DNA of 42,137 bases from Frigidibacter oleivorans. GTDB taxonomy: Bacteria; Pseudomonadota; Alphaproteobacteria; Rhodobacterales; Rhodobacteraceae. Below are positions 15,283 to 26,235 of this stretch, one piece after another. The notes below the pieces were generated by a model. That model made no database searches and was not told the origin of the DNA. It was given only the letters and a program-made list of their open reading frames with translations. The position numbers were made by a program, and so were the translations under genes. The stretch's first letter is position 1, and the number at the start of each line of letters is the position of its first letter. The stretch is from assembly GCF_003993775.1 (NCBI RefSeq), contig NZ_RJRZ01000025.1, positions 1-42,137 of the forward strand, written 5' to 3'.

Positions 15283-18200
15283 TCAGATCTCCTCGACCAT
15301 CACCACCCCGCCGATGGCCTTCAGCGCGCCCTTGATCTGCGGGCTGACCGGCATGGGCGCGGGCAGCGCGATCTCGATCTCGGCGCCAGTCTCGGGGTCG
15401 GTGACGCAGAGGCTGACCGGGCCGCGCCCGGCCCGCGCCTTCGCCTCGGCCTGCACTCGCTGGAACAGCGCCGCGACCGAGGCGACGGCCGTCTCGGCCG
15501 CCACATGGATGCGCAGGCCGCTGCTGCCCGCCTCGGCCGCGACCGCGTCGATGGGCTGGGCCTTGCGGCACAACAGCTTCAGCGTCTCGCCTTCCAGATT
15601 GGCCTCGACCGTCAGCACCACGGCACTGCCCGGTTCCAAATACTGGCGGTTCGCCTCCAGCGTCTCGGAAAACACCGTCACCTCGTAGAGCCCGGTCGGA
15701 TCGGACAGCTGCACGAAGGCGAAGCGGTTGCCCTTGGCCGACTTCCGTTCCTGCCGCGAGGACACGGTGCCCGCCAGCTTGGCCACGCGGGGTCCGGCCT
15801 GCGCCGCCTCGGTCAGTTCGGCCAGCGTCTGCACCTTCTGCCGCTTCAGCACCGGCATGTAGTCGTCCAGCGGATGCCCGGTCAGGTAGAAGCCCACCGC
15901 GCCGTGTTCCTGCGCCAGCCGTTCGGCGGGCAGCCAGTCGTCGCCCGCCGCCAGCCGCGGTTCGGGCAGGTCGTCGCCCCCCGCGCCGAACAGCGACACC
16001 TGCGCCGAAGAGGCGGCATCGTGCACCGCTGCCGACCAGGCGACCAGCGCGTCGAGACTGTCGAAGACCCGGCGGCGGTTCGGGTCCAGCCGGTCGAAGG
16101 CGCCAGCGCGGGCCAGCATCTCCAGCGGGCGCTTGCCCACCCGTTTCAGGTCCACCCGCCGGGCGAAGTCGAACAGGCTGGCGAAGGGCCGGTCGCCCCG
16201 CGCCTGGACGATCAGGTTCATCGCCTCGACCCCGACGTTCTTCAGCGCGCCGAGCGCGTAGAGCACCCGTCCCCCCGAGACGCTGAAACTCGCCAGCGAG
16301 CGGTTGACGCAGGGCGGCTCGGTCACGATCCCCATGCGGTCGACCTCGCGCTTGTAGACGGCGAGCTTGTCGGTCAGGTGGATATCGCAGTTCATCACCC
16401 CGGCCATGAACTCGACCGGGTGGTTCGCCTTCAGCCATGCGGTCTGGTAGCTGACCACCGCATAGGCCGCGGCATGCGACTTGTTGAAGCCGTAATTGGC
16501 GAACTTCTCCAGCAGGTCGAAGACCTCGCCCGCCTTCTTCGCGTCGATGCCATGGGTGGCCTTGCAGCCCTCGATGAACTTCGGACGCTCCTTCGCCATC
16601 TCCTCGGCGATCTTCTTGCCCATCGCCCGGCGCAAGAGGTCGGCGCCCCCCAGCGAATAGCCCCCCATCACCTGCGCGATCTGCATCACCTGTTCCTGAT
16701 AGACGATGATGCCCTGGGTTTCCTTCAGGATGTGGTCGATGGTGGGATGGATCGATTCCAGCGGCCGCAGCCCGTGCTTGACCTCGCAGTAGACGGGGAT
16801 GTTTTCCATCGGGCCAGGACGATACAGCGCCACCAGCGCGACGATATCCTCGATGCAGGTGGGCTTCATCCGCCGCAGCGCATCCATCATGCCCGAGCTT
16901 TCCACCTGGAACACTGCGACAGTGCGGGCATTGGCGTAGAGTTCGTAGCTGGCGGCATCGTCCAGCGGGATATGGCCGATGTCGTTCTCGGTGCCGGGCG
17001 CGGGGTCATAAAGCCGCCGGCCGTCCGCCGCCTCGTGCAGCTGCCGGCCCGAAGCGCGGATCAGGTCGATGGCGTTCTGGATCACGGTCAGCGTCTTCAG
17101 GCCGAGGAAGTCGAACTTCACGAGCCCCGCCTGTTCCACCCATTTCATGTTGAACTGGGTGGCCGGCATGTCCGACCGCGGATCCTGATAAAGCGGCACC
17201 AGCGCGTCGAGCGGACGGTCGCCGATCACCACCCCCGCCGCATGGGTCGAGGCATTGCGCAGCAGCCCCTCGATCTGTTCGGCATAGGCGAGAAGCCGTC
17301 CCACCACCTCTTCCCGCGCCGCCTCGCGCAGGCGCGGCTCGTCGGCCAGCGCCTTGGTGATCGAGACCGGCTTCACCCCCTCGACCGGGATCATCTTCGA
17401 CAGCCGGTCCACCTGCCCGTAGGACAGTTGCAGCACCCGGCCCACGTCGCGCACGGCGGCCTTGGACAGCAGCGCGCCGAAGGTGATGATCTGGCCCACC
17501 TTCTCGCGCCCGTATTTCTCCTGCACGTAGCGGATCACCTCTTCGCGGCGGTCCATGCAGAAGTCGATGTCGAAGTCGGGCATCGACACCCGTTCCGGGT
17601 TCAGGAAGCGTTCGAAGAGCAGCGCATAGCGCAGCGGATCGAGGTCGGTGATCGTCAGCGCATAGGCCACGAGGCTGCCCGCGCCCGACCCCCGCCCCGG
17701 CCCGACCGGAATGCCTTTCGTCTTGGCCCATTTGATGAAGTCGGCCACGATCAGGAAATAGCCGGGAAAACCCATCTTCTCGATGATGTCGATCTCGAAG
17801 CGCAGCCGCTCTTCGTACACCTCGACCGGCGCGGCATGGGGGATCACCGCCAGCCTTGCGCGCAGCCCCTCCCAGGCCTGGCGGCGCAGTTCCTCGACCT
17901 CGTCATCGGCGAATCGCGGCAGGATCGGCTTGTGCTTGGCCGCGGCAAAGGCGCAGCGGCGGGCGATCTCGACGCTGTTCTCCAGCGCCTCGGGCAGATC
18001 CGCGAACAGCGCGCACATCTCCGCCTCAGTCTTCAGATAGTGCTGCGGCGTCAGGCGGCGGCGCGGCTCCTGCTGGTCGACATAGGCGCCCTCGGCGATG
18101 CAGATCAGCGCGTCATGCGCCTCGTACATCTCGGCCTTCGGGAAATAGACGTCATTAGTGGCGACCAGCGGCAGGTCCATCGCATAGGCCATGTCGACGA

Positions 18201-18783
18201 AGGGCCGCTCCGTCGCCCGCTCCGCCTCGGGCGGCTGGCCGCCCTCGCCCGGATGGCGCTGCAGTTCCACATAGAGCCGCCCCGGATAGATCGCCGCCAG
18301 ACGGGTCATCAGCGCCTGCGCCTTGGCCGGCTGCCCCGCCTGCAGCAGACGGCCCACCGCGCCCTCCGGCCCGCCGGTCAGGCAGATCAGCCCCTCGGCA
18401 TGGGCGGCGAGTTCCTCCACCGTCACCTGCGGTAGCTCGCCCCCGGCGTCGAGGTAGAGGCAGGAATTCAGCTTCATCAGGTTGGCATAGCCCGCCGCAT
18501 CCTGCGCCAGCAGGACCACCGGCGCAGGCAGCCGCGGGCGTTCGCCCGGCTGGGCCGGATCGTGGGTCACATCGACCTGGCAGCCGACGATCGGCTGCAC
18601 CCCCGCCCCCTTGGCCGTCACCGAAAATTCCAGCGCCGCGAACAGGTTGTTGGTATCGGTCACCGCGACGGCGGGCATGCCCATCTCTGCCACGGTCTTA
18701 ACCAGCTTCTTCACCGGCACGGCGCCTTCCAGCAGCGAATATTCGGTATGGACGCGCAGATGGATGAATCGGGGATCTGACAT
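15283..18783 (-). CDS. dnaE: DNA polymerase III alpha subunit
   Basis: 1166 residues, a normal length for the replicative polymerase of alphaproteobacteria (DnaE1 type). The PHP domain starts with FIHLRVHTEYSLLEGAVP. The catalytic motif PDFDIDF lies near residue 400, followed by the fingers and thumb. A helix-hairpin-helix and OB-fold region sit in the C-terminal third (LAGTVSSRQERKSAKGNRFAFVQLSDPTG near 1000). It copies the chromosome as part of the Pol III holoenzyme. The start at 18783 gives MSDPRFIHLRVHTEYS. There is no Shine-Dalgarno; TATCTT ends 6 bases before the ATG, so the mRNA may be leaderless. Its stop directly abuts the stop of the AbrB-like gene. Confidence 0.97.
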   Translation of the reverse strand: MSDPRFIHLRVHTEYSLLEGAVPVKKLVKTVAEMGMPAVAVTDTNNLFAALEFSVTAKGAGVQPIVGCQVDVTHDPAQPGERPRLPAPVVLLAQDAAGYANLMKLNSCLYLDAGGELPQVTVEELAAHAEGLICLTGGPEGAVGRLLQAGQPAKAQALMTRLAAIYPGRLYVELQRHPGEGGQPPEAERATERPFVDMAYAMDLPLVATNDVYFPKAEMYEAHDALICIAEGAYVDQQEPRRRLTPQHYLKTEAEMCALFADLPEALENSVEIARRCAFAAAKHKPILPRFADDEVEELRRQAWEGLRARLAVIPHAAPVEVYEERLRFEIDIIEKMGFPGYFLIVADFIKWAKTKGIPVGPGRGSGAGSLVAYALTITDLDPLRYALLFERFLNPERVSMPDFDIDFCMDRREEVIRYVQEKYGREKVGQIITFGALLSKAAVRDVGRVLQLSYGQVDRLSKMIPVEGVKPVSITKALADEPRLREAAREEVVGRLLAYAEQIEGLLRNASTHAAGVVIGDRPLDALVPLYQDPRSDMPATQFNMKWVEQAGLVKFDFLGLKTLTVIQNAIDLIRASGRQLHEAADGRRLYDPAPGTENDIGHIPLDDAASYELYANARTVAVFQVESSGMMDALRRMKPTCIEDIVALVALYRPGPMENIPVYCEVKHGLRPLESIHPTIDHILKETQGIIVYQEQVMQIAQVMGGYSLGGADLLRRAMGKKIAEEMAKERPKFIEGCKATHGIDAKKAGEVFDLLEKFANYGFNKSHAAAYAVVSYQTAWLKANHPVEFMAGVMNCDIHLTDKLAVYKREVDRMGIVTEPPCVNRSLASFSVSGGRVLYALGALKNVGVEAMNLIVQARGDRPFASLFDFARRVDLKRVGKRPLEMLARAGAFDRLDPNRRRVFDSLDALVAWSAAVHDAASSAQVSLFGAGGDDLPEPRLAAGDDWLPAERLAQEHGAVGFYLTGHPLDDYMPVLKRQKVQTLAELTEAAQAGPRVAKLAGTVSSRQERKSAKGNRFAFVQLSDPTGLYEVTVFSETLEANRQYLEPGSAVVLTVEANLEGETLKLLCRKAQPIDAVAAEAGSSGLRIHVAAETAVASVAALFQRVQAEAKARAGRGPVSLCVTDPETGAEIEIALPAPMPVSPQIKGALKAIGGVVMVEEI

Positions 18784-18789
18784 GGCGCG

Positions 18790-18795
18790 AAGATA
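18790..18795 (-). promoter_or_regulatory. Possible -10 element for a leaderless dnaE mRNA
   Basis: Minus-strand TATCTT ends 6 bases before the dnaE ATG. The -35 at 17 bases (TTCCGC) is weak. The operator at 18826-18849 is upstream of it. Confidence 0.35.
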
Positions 18796-18825
18796 GGCCC
18801 CCCGACCGGGCGGCGGAAGGGCGCA

Positions 18826-18849
18826 ACGGTTAGCCGCGATGCTAACCGT
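18826..18849. promoter_or_regulatory. Palindromic operator between dnaE and the ArsR gene
   Basis: Perfect 9-base arms ACGGTTAGC (18826-18834) and GCTAACCGT (18841-18849), separated by 6 bases. The same half-site, GCTAACC, recurs at 18889-18895 just inside the ArsR coding start. This arrangement suggests cooperative binding of the ArsR dimer across its promoter. Confidence 0.68.
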
Positions 18850-18851
18850 CC

Positions 18852-18880
18852 TTGCCCGACGCGCCGGATCGTGATACCTA
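18852..18880 (+). promoter_or_regulatory. Candidate promoter of the ArsR/SRPBCC operon
   Basis: TTGCCC (18852-18857), 17 bases, TACCTA (18875-18880), then 5 bases to the ATG at 18886, so the mRNA would be almost leaderless. The operator lies 2 bases upstream of the -35. Confidence 0.4.
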
Positions 18881-18885
18881 GCTGC

Positions 18886-19260
18886 ATGGCTAACCATCTC
18901 GACCGCTTCTTCGCCGCCATCGCCGACCCCACGCGCCGGGCGGTGATCGAGCGGCTGGCGCAGGGCCCCGCCTCGGTGGGGGAACTGCATGCGCCGCATG
19001 ACATCGCCCTGCCCACCTTCCTGCGCCATCTGAAGGTGCTGGAAGGCTCGGGGCTCGTCCGGTCGCACAAGGCCGGGCGGGTGCGGGTGGTGCAGGTCGA
19101 GGCGGCGCCGCTGGCTGCGGCCGAGGACTGGCTGGCCCGCCAGCGCCACCTGTGGGAGGCGCGGACCGACCGCCTGCAGGCGCTGGCCGAAGCGCTCGAA
19201 CGACAGGACCCTACAGGAGACGACGATGGACATGACGCAAAGCCCCGCCCCGACCCATGA
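18886..19260 (+). CDS. ArsR-family regulator paired with an SRPBCC protein
   Basis: 124 residues. A winged-helix domain: HLDRFFAAIADPTRRAVIERLAQGPASVGEL, then LPTFLRHLKVLEGSGLVRSHKAGRVRVVQV. It has no CxC metal site in the recognition helix, so it is probably a non-metal member of the family, the kind usually encoded next to AHSA1/SRPBCC proteins. The start at 18886 gives MANHLDRFFAAIADPTRR. Its 3' end overlaps the next gene by 35 bases. A perfect inverted repeat and an extra half-site lie at its promoter and start, consistent with autoregulation. The regulated ligand is unknown. Confidence 0.9.
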   Translation: MANHLDRFFAAIADPTRRAVIERLAQGPASVGELHAPHDIALPTFLRHLKVLEGSGLVRSHKAGRVRVVQVEAAPLAAAEDWLARQRHLWEARTDRLQALAEALERQDPTGDDDGHDAKPRPDP

Positions 19261-19720
19261 TCCCGGCCCGAACGACCTGCTGCTGGTGCGCCGCATGGCC
19301 GCGAGCCCGATGAATATCTGGCGCTGCTGGACGGAACCGGAACTGCTGAAGCAGTTCTTCGCGCCCGCCCCCGGCAAGACGACCGAGGCGGTGATCGAGC
19401 CGGTGCCGGGCGGACGCTTCTACACCAAGATGGTCTTCGAGGAATTCGGCGAGATCGGCGGCGAGGGCTGCGTCCTGCTGGCCGAACCGGGGCGGCGGCT
19501 GGTGTTCACCGATGCGCTGTCGCAGGGGTTCCGGCCCAAGGACGAGGCCTTCTTCACCGCCGACATCCTGCTGACCCCGGTCGAGGGCGGCTGCGAATAC
19601 CGGGTGATCGCCCGCCATGCCAATGCCGAGGCGGCACAGAAGCACCGCGAGATGGGCTTCGACTCCGGCTGGGGCCAGGTGGCGGGCCAGCTCGAGGCGG
19701 TGGCGGCGAGCCTCGGCTGA
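19226..19720 (+). CDS. SRPBCC / AHSA1-like ligand-binding protein
   Basis: 164 residues. The pattern LLLVRRMAASPMNIWRCWTEPELLKQFFAP, followed by PVPGGRFYTKMVFEEFGEIGGEGCVLLAEPGRRLVFTDAL, is typical of the AHSA1 (Hsp90 ATPase activator homologue 1-like) helix-grip fold, which forms a cavity for small hydrophobic ligands. AGGAG lies 7 bases before the ATG at 19226, inside the upstream ArsR gene. Such pairs are common in proteobacteria, where the ArsR protein controls the SRPBCC partner. No enzymatic residues are evident. Confidence 0.88.
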   Translation: MDMTQSPAPTHDPGPNDLLLVRRMAASPMNIWRCWTEPELLKQFFAPAPGKTTEAVIEPVPGGRFYTKMVFEEFGEIGGEGCVLLAEPGRRLVFTDALSQGFRPKDEAFFTADILLTPVEGGCEYRVIARHANAEAAQKHREMGFDSGWGQVAGQLEAVAASLG

Positions 19721-19757
19721 GGCCGCTGCCCGCTTTCCGGTCAATTGCATGATGCGC

Positions 19758-19779
19758 GGGCGCCGCTCCGGTGGCGCCC
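19758..19779 (+). terminator. Hairpin after the ArsR/SRPBCC operon
   Basis: GGGCGCC (19758-19764) pairs with GGCGCCC (19773-19779) across an 8-base loop, 37 bases after the stop codon. There is no T-tract. It separates the operon from the xanthine dehydrogenase genes. The rest of 19780-19908 has no clear promoter. Confidence 0.4.
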
Positions 19780-19908
19780 CCGCGGCGCCCCTTGCCAAGA
19801 CCGGCGCGCTCGGCTTTGCTGAAAACAGCGACACGGGCGCGCCGCCGCTTTCCGCCGCATCGGGCGGCTGCGCATCGCCCAAGCCAGGAGACAGCGGCAG
19901 GCTACCCC

Positions 19909-21296
<1,388 letters not shown>

Positions 21297-21300
<4 letters not shown>

Positions 21301-23714
21301 GCGTGGCCCAACCCCTGCCCCATGATTCCGCCGCGCTGCATGTCACCGGACAGGCGCGCTATGTCGATGACATTCCGGTGCCGGCGGATTGCCTGCATCT
21401 GGCCTTCGGCCTGTCGCCCGTCGCGCATGGGCGGATCACGGCGATGGACCTTGCTCCCGTGCGCGCCGCACCGGGGGTGGTCGCGGTGCTGACGGCGGCG
21501 GATTTCGACCATGTGCCGGACTGTTCGCCCTCGCTGCATGACGAACCGCTGCTGGCGACGGGCGAGGTCCATTTCCTCGGCCAGCCGGTCTTCCTCGTCA
21601 TCGCCGACAGCCATCTGGCGGCGCGGCGGGCGGCCCGGCTGGGGCGGGTGGAGTGCGAGGAACTGCCCGCGATCCGGACCGTCGATCAGGCGCTGGCCGC
21701 CGACAGCCGGTTCGAGGGCGGGCCGGTCATCTGGGCGCGGGGCGATGCCGCCGCCGCCATCGCCGCCGCGCCGCAGGTGATCGCGGGGCAGATCGAGATC
21801 GGCGGGCAGGAGCATTTCTACCTCGAAGGTCAGGCGGCGCTGGCCCTGCCGCAGGAAGACGGGATGCTGGTCCATTCCTCGACCCAGCACCCGACCGAGG
21901 TGCAGCACAAGGTGGCCGAGGCGCTGCACCTGCCGATGCACGCGGTCCGGGTCGAGATGCGGCGGATGGGCGGCGGTTTCGGCGGCAAGGAAAGCCAGGG
22001 CAACTGGCTGGCGGTGGCCTGCGCGGTGGCGGCCGCGCGCACCGGGCGGCCCTGCAAGATGCGCTATGACCGCGATGACGACATGGTCATCACCGGCAAG
22101 CGCCATGATTTCCGCATCGACTATCGGGCAGGGGTAACCGAAGACGGGCGCCTGCTGGGCCTGGAATTCCGCCATCTGGTCCGCTGCGGCTGGTCGATGG
22201 ACCTGTCGCTGCCGGTGGCGGACCGGGCGATGCTGCATGCCGACAATGCCTATCGCCTGCCCGCGGTACGGATCGAAAGCCACCGCTTGCGCACCCATAC
22301 CCAAAGCGCCACGGCCTATCGGGGCTTCGGCGGGCCGCAGGGGATGCTCGGGGTGGAACGGGTGATGGATCACATCGCCCATGCGCTGTCGCTCGACCCG
22401 CTGGCGGTGCGGCGGGCGAATTTCTACGCCGAGGCGCAACCGGGCCTCGCGCCCGAAGGGCCGGTGGAGCCGGAACCCACGCTCATCGCCGGCGATCCGG
22501 TGGACCTGACCTCGCGTGGGGCCGAGGCCGTGGCGGCGGGTGCGCAGCCGCATCCTGCCATGCCCGGCAACGGCGGCAGCACCACGCCCTACGGGATGGA
22601 GGTGGAGGATTTTATCCTCGGCCAGCTGACCGGCGACTTGTCGAAACGCTGCCAGCTGGATGTACGGCGCGCCGCTGTCGCCGCCTGGAATAGCGAAAAC
22701 CCGATCATCAAGCGCGGCATCGCCCTGTCGCCGGTGAAGTTCGGCATCAGCTTCACCCTGACCCACCTCAATCAGGCGGGCGCGCTGGTGCATATTTATC
22801 AGGACGGCTCCGTCGCCCTGAACCATGGCGGCACCGAGATGGGCCAGGGCCTGCACCGCAAGGTAACGCAGGTCGCGGCCCAAGCCTTCGGCCTGCCCAT
22901 CGACCGCATCCGCATCACCGCCACCGACACGGGCAAGGTGCCCAACACCTCGGCCACTGCCGCCTCCTCCGGCGCGGACCTGAACGGCATGGCGGTGAAG
23001 GCCGCCTGCGACACACTGCGCGGCCGGATCGCGGCGCTGGTGGCGGCGCGGGCGGGCATGGCGCCGGACGACGTGCGCTTCGAGGCCGGCGCGGTCGGCG
23101 CCGGCGACCTGAGCCTGCCCTGGGACGAGGCCGTTTCCGCCGCCTATCAGGCGCGGATCAGCCTGTCCGCCACCGGCTTCTATGCCACACCGAAAATCCG
23201 CTGGGACCGGGTGAAGGGCGAGGGCCGCCCCTTCCTCTACTTCGCCTATGGCGCGGCGGTATCGGAAGTGGCGGTGGACACGCTGACCGGCGAATACCGC
23301 ATCCTGCGCGCCGACATCCTGCACGATTGCGGCGCCAGCCTGAACCCGGCGCTGGACATCGGCCAGATCGAGGGCGGCTATGTGCAGGGCGCGGGCTGGC
23401 TGACGACCGAGGAGCTGGTCTGGGACGACAAGGGCCGGCTGCGCACCCATGCGCCCTCGACCTACAAGATCCCCGCCTGTTCCGACCGGCCGCGCCTGTT
23501 CAACGTCGCGCTGTGGGAGGGGCCGAACCGCGAGGCGACGATCCACCGGTCGAAGGCGGTGGGCGAGCCGCCGTTCATGCTGGGTATCTCGGCCTTCCTG
23601 GCGCTGTCGGATGCCTGCGCCGCCTGCGGTCCGGGCTATCCCGCGCTCGATGCGCCGGCGACGCCGGAACGGGTGCTGGCGGCGATCGCCCGGGCCCGCG
23701 AGGGCCGGACATGA
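21297..23714 (+). CDS. xdhB: Xanthine dehydrogenase large subunit (molybdenum cofactor domain)
   Basis: 805 residues. This is the catalytic subunit binding the molybdopterin cofactor; it hydroxylates hypoxanthine to xanthine and xanthine to urate. Visible motifs: [13 protein letters not shown] near residue 220, [12 protein letters not shown] near 340, [11 protein letters not shown] near 510, and [10 protein letters not shown] near 755, which carries the glutamate needed for catalysis. The N-terminal region ([23 protein letters not shown]) is the standard start of this subunit. It overlaps xdhA and xdhC by 4 bases each, so all three are translationally coupled. Sulfuration of the cofactor requires XdhC, next in line. 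Confidence 0.96.
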
Positions 23715-24661
23715 GCTTTGACCGCAGCGCGCTGGCGGCCGGGCTGGATCGTCTGGGTCCGGCGGTGCGGGTGCTGGTGGCCGGCATTCGCGGGTCGACC
23801 CCGCGCGAGGCCGGCGCGGCGATGCTGGTCGGCGCCACGGCCTGCGAGGGCACAATCGGCGGCGGCGCGCTGGAATGGCAGGCCATCGCCACCGCCCGGC
23901 AGGTGCTGGCGCGCGGCGAGGGGCTGGCGCAGGCACTGCCGCTCGGTCCCGCGCTCGGGCAATGCTGCGGCGGCGCGGTGACGCTGGCCTTCGAGGTGCT
24001 GCGGCCCGGGGCGCTTCCCGCCGCCCGGTCCGGCTTGGTCGCGCGCCCGCTGGCGGCGGCTGCGGGCGACCCGCCGCTGGCTGTCGCGCGGATGCTGTCG
24101 CGGGCGCGGGCGCAGGGCTGGCGGCCCGAGGCGCCGGTGCTGGCCGACGGCTGGCTGGTCGAGGCCGAACTGCCGCCGCCCCGCCCGGTCTGGATCTGGG
24201 GCGCGGGCCATGTCGGGCGTGCGCTTGTGGCGGTGCTGGCCCCGCTGCCGGGTCTGGCGATCACCTGGGTCGATACCGCGCCCGACCGCTTTCCGCAGGC
24301 GGTGCCCCCGGGCGTGACGCCGCTGGTCGCCGCCGATCCGGGGCGGGTGGCGATGCTCGCGCCCGCCGATGCCGCGCATCTGATCCTGACCTATTCCCAC
24401 GCCCTCGACCTGGACCTCTGCCACCGGCTGCTCGGTCACGGCTTCGCAAGCTGCGGGCTGATCGGCTCGGCCAGCAAATGGGCGCGGTTCCGGGGGCGGC
24501 TCCGCGCGCTTGGCCATGCGGATGCCCAAATCTTGCGCATTGCCTGCCCCATAGGCGAACCCGAACTTGGCAAACATCCTCAAGCCATTGCGGTGGGCGT
24601 CGCCGCCGCGCTACTCAGGGGACCGAGCGCCAATCGAGCCACGAGGGACTGCGCCGGGTGA
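23711..24661 (+). CDS. xdhC: XdhC, molybdenum cofactor insertion/sulfuration chaperone
   Basis: 316 residues. XdhC binds molybdenum cofactor, helps its sulfuration and delivers it to XdhB. The N-terminal domain contains GIRGSTPREAGAAMLV and LGQCCGGAVTLAFEVL, whose cysteine pair is characteristic of the family. The C-terminal Rossmann-like domain has WIWGAGHVGRALVAVLAPL and the ending GLIGSASKWARFRGRL. It overlaps xdhB by 4 bases. Its stop overlaps a GTG start of the next gene, so the transport genes are physically joined to the enzyme genes. Confidence 0.94.
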   Translation: MSFDRSALAAGLDRLGPAVRVLVAGIRGSTPREAGAAMLVGATACEGTIGGGALEWQAIATARQVLARGEGLAQALPLGPALGQCCGGAVTLAFEVLRPGALPAARSGLVARPLAAAAGDPPLAVARMLSRARAQGWRPEAPVLADGWLVEAELPPPRPVWIWGAGHVGRALVAVLAPLPGLAITWVDTAPDRFPQAVPPGVTPLVAADPGRVAMLAPADAAHLILTYSHALDLDLCHRLLGHGFASCGLIGSASKWARFRGRLRALGHADAQILRIACPIGEPELGKHPQAIAVGVAAALLRGPSANRATRDCAG

Positions 24662-26235
24662 CAGGGGTGGAACAATTGGGGGATCGTCCCGAACTGCTGG
24701 CGGTGGAGGGGCTGACCAAGGCCTATCCGGGCGTGGTGGCCAACAGCGACGTGTCCTTCACCGTGGCCGAGGGCGAGATCCACGCGCTGCTGGGGGAAAA
24801 CGGCGCGGGAAAATCCACGCTGGTCAAGACGATCTACGGGCTGGTGCGCCCCGACAGCGGCCAGATGCGGATGTCGGGCGCCCCCTTCGCCCCGGCCGAG
24901 CCGCGTGCCGCCCGGGCGGCGGGCGTGGCGATGGTCTTCCAGCATTTCAGCCTGTTCGAGGCGCTGACCGTGGCCGAAAACGTGGCGCTCGGGATGGAAC
25001 GGCCGCCGCCGCAGCGCGCCCTGTCGGCCCGCATCCGCGACGTGTCCGAGGCCTATGGCCTGCCGCTCGACCCCGCCCGGCTGGTGGGCGACCTGTCGGC
25101 GGGCGAACGCCAGAGGGTGGAAATCATCCGCTGCCTGCTGCAGGAGCCGCGGCTGTTGATCATGGACGAGCCGACCTCGGTCCTGACCCCGCAGGAAGTG
25201 GGCATCCTCTTCGCGACGCTGCGCAAGCTGTCGGCGGAGGGCACGGCCATCCTCTATATCAGCCACAAGCTGGAAGAGATCCGCGCGCTGTGCGACAGCG
25301 CCACGATCCTGCGCCGCGGCAAGGTGGTGGCGACCTGCACCCCGCGCGAGAAGACGGCGCGCGACCTGGCGGAACTGATGGTGGGCGAGACGCTGACCCC
25401 GCCCGCCCGTCCGGCCCCGGCCGAATGGGAAGGCCCGCCCGCGCTGGAGGTGTCGGGGCTGACCGTCGCCTCGCCGATGCCCTTCGGCACTTCGCTGAAG
25501 GGAATCGGCTTCACCGTGAAGCGCGGCGAGGTGCTGGGCATCGCGGGGGTCGCGGGCAACGGCCAGGATGAACTGCTGCTGGCGCTGTCCGGGGAATTGC
25601 GCAGCGCGCCCGAGATGGTCCGCGCCGCCGGCCATCCGGTCGGGCAGGAAGGGCCGAACGAACGACGCCGCCGCGGCTTCGTCTCGGCCCCCGAGGAACG
25701 GCTGGGCCATGCCGCGGCCCCGGCGATGAGCCTTGTCGAAAACGCGCTTCTGTCCGGGGCGATCCGGCGGGGGCTGGTGCGGCGCGGCTTCGTCGACTGG
25801 CGGCGCACCCGCGCCTTCGCCGCCGAGGTGGTGCAGGACTATGACGTGCGCACCCCCGGCACCCATGTCGCGGCCCGCGCGCTGTCGGGCGGCAACCTGC
25901 AGAAATTCGTCATCGGTCGCGAGCTGAGCCAGCAGCCGGCGGTGATCGTGGTGAACCAGCCGACCTGGGGCGTCGACGCGGCGGCGGCGGCGGCGATCCG
26001 GCAGGTCCTGCTCGACCGCGCGGCAGAGGGGGCGGCCGTCGTGGTCATCAGCCAGGACCTCGACGAGTTGCTGGAAATCGCCGACCGCTTCGCCGCGCTG
26101 AACGAAGGGCGGCTGTCGGCCCCCCGCCCGGTGCAGGGGCTGACGGTGGAGGAGATCGGGCTGATGATGGGCGGCGCGCATGGCATGCACGCCGCGGCCG
26201 GCGACGCGGGGGAGCATCTGCATGCTCAGGCTTGA
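24658..26235 (+). CDS. ABC transporter ATPase, two-domain, nucleoside/purine type
   Basis: 525 residues with two nucleotide-binding domains in tandem (like YufO/NupO). The first has Walker A GENGAGKST near residue 46, signature LSAGERQRVEI, and Walker B LLIMDEPTSVLTP. The second is degenerate: GVAGNGQDELL in place of Walker A and VIVVNQPTWGVD with Gln at the catalytic Glu position, which is usual for this family. The GTG start at 24658 overlaps the xdhC stop (GTGA), with GAGGGA about 9 bases upstream. It would power import through the two permeases that follow, of the kind used with BMP-type binding proteins. Confidence 0.92.
   Translation: MTGVEQLGDRPELLAVEGLTKAYPGVVANSDVSFTVAEGEIHALLGENGAGKSTLVKTIYGLVRPDSGQMRMSGAPFAPAEPRAARAAGVAMVFQHFSLFEALTVAENVALGMERPPPQRALSARIRDVSEAYGLPLDPARLVGDLSAGERQRVEIIRCLLQEPRLLIMDEPTSVLTPQEVGILFATLRKLSAEGTAILYISHKLEEIRALCDSATILRRGKVVATCTPREKTARDLAELMVGETLTPPARPAPAEWEGPPALEVSGLTVASPMPFGTSLKGIGFTVKRGEVLGIAGVAGNGQDELLLALSGELRSAPEMVRAAGHPVGQEGPNERRRRGFVSAPEERLGHAAAPAMSLVENALLSGAIRRGLVRRGFVDWRRTRAFAAEVVQDYDVRTPGTHVAARALSGGNLQKFVIGRELSQQPAVIVVNQPTWGVDAAAAAAIRQVLLDRAAEGAAVVVISQDLDELLEIADRFAALNEGRLSAPRPVQGLTVEEIGLMMGGAHGMHAAAGDAGEHLHAQA

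Noticed and set aside
15505-18435. 976-codon plus-strand frame opposite dnaE
   Set aside because: Shadow of dnaE; no motif, no ribosome site.
19818-19829. GCTG-AAAA-CAGC as an operator for xdhA
   Set aside because: Only 4-base arms; such repeats are expected by chance.
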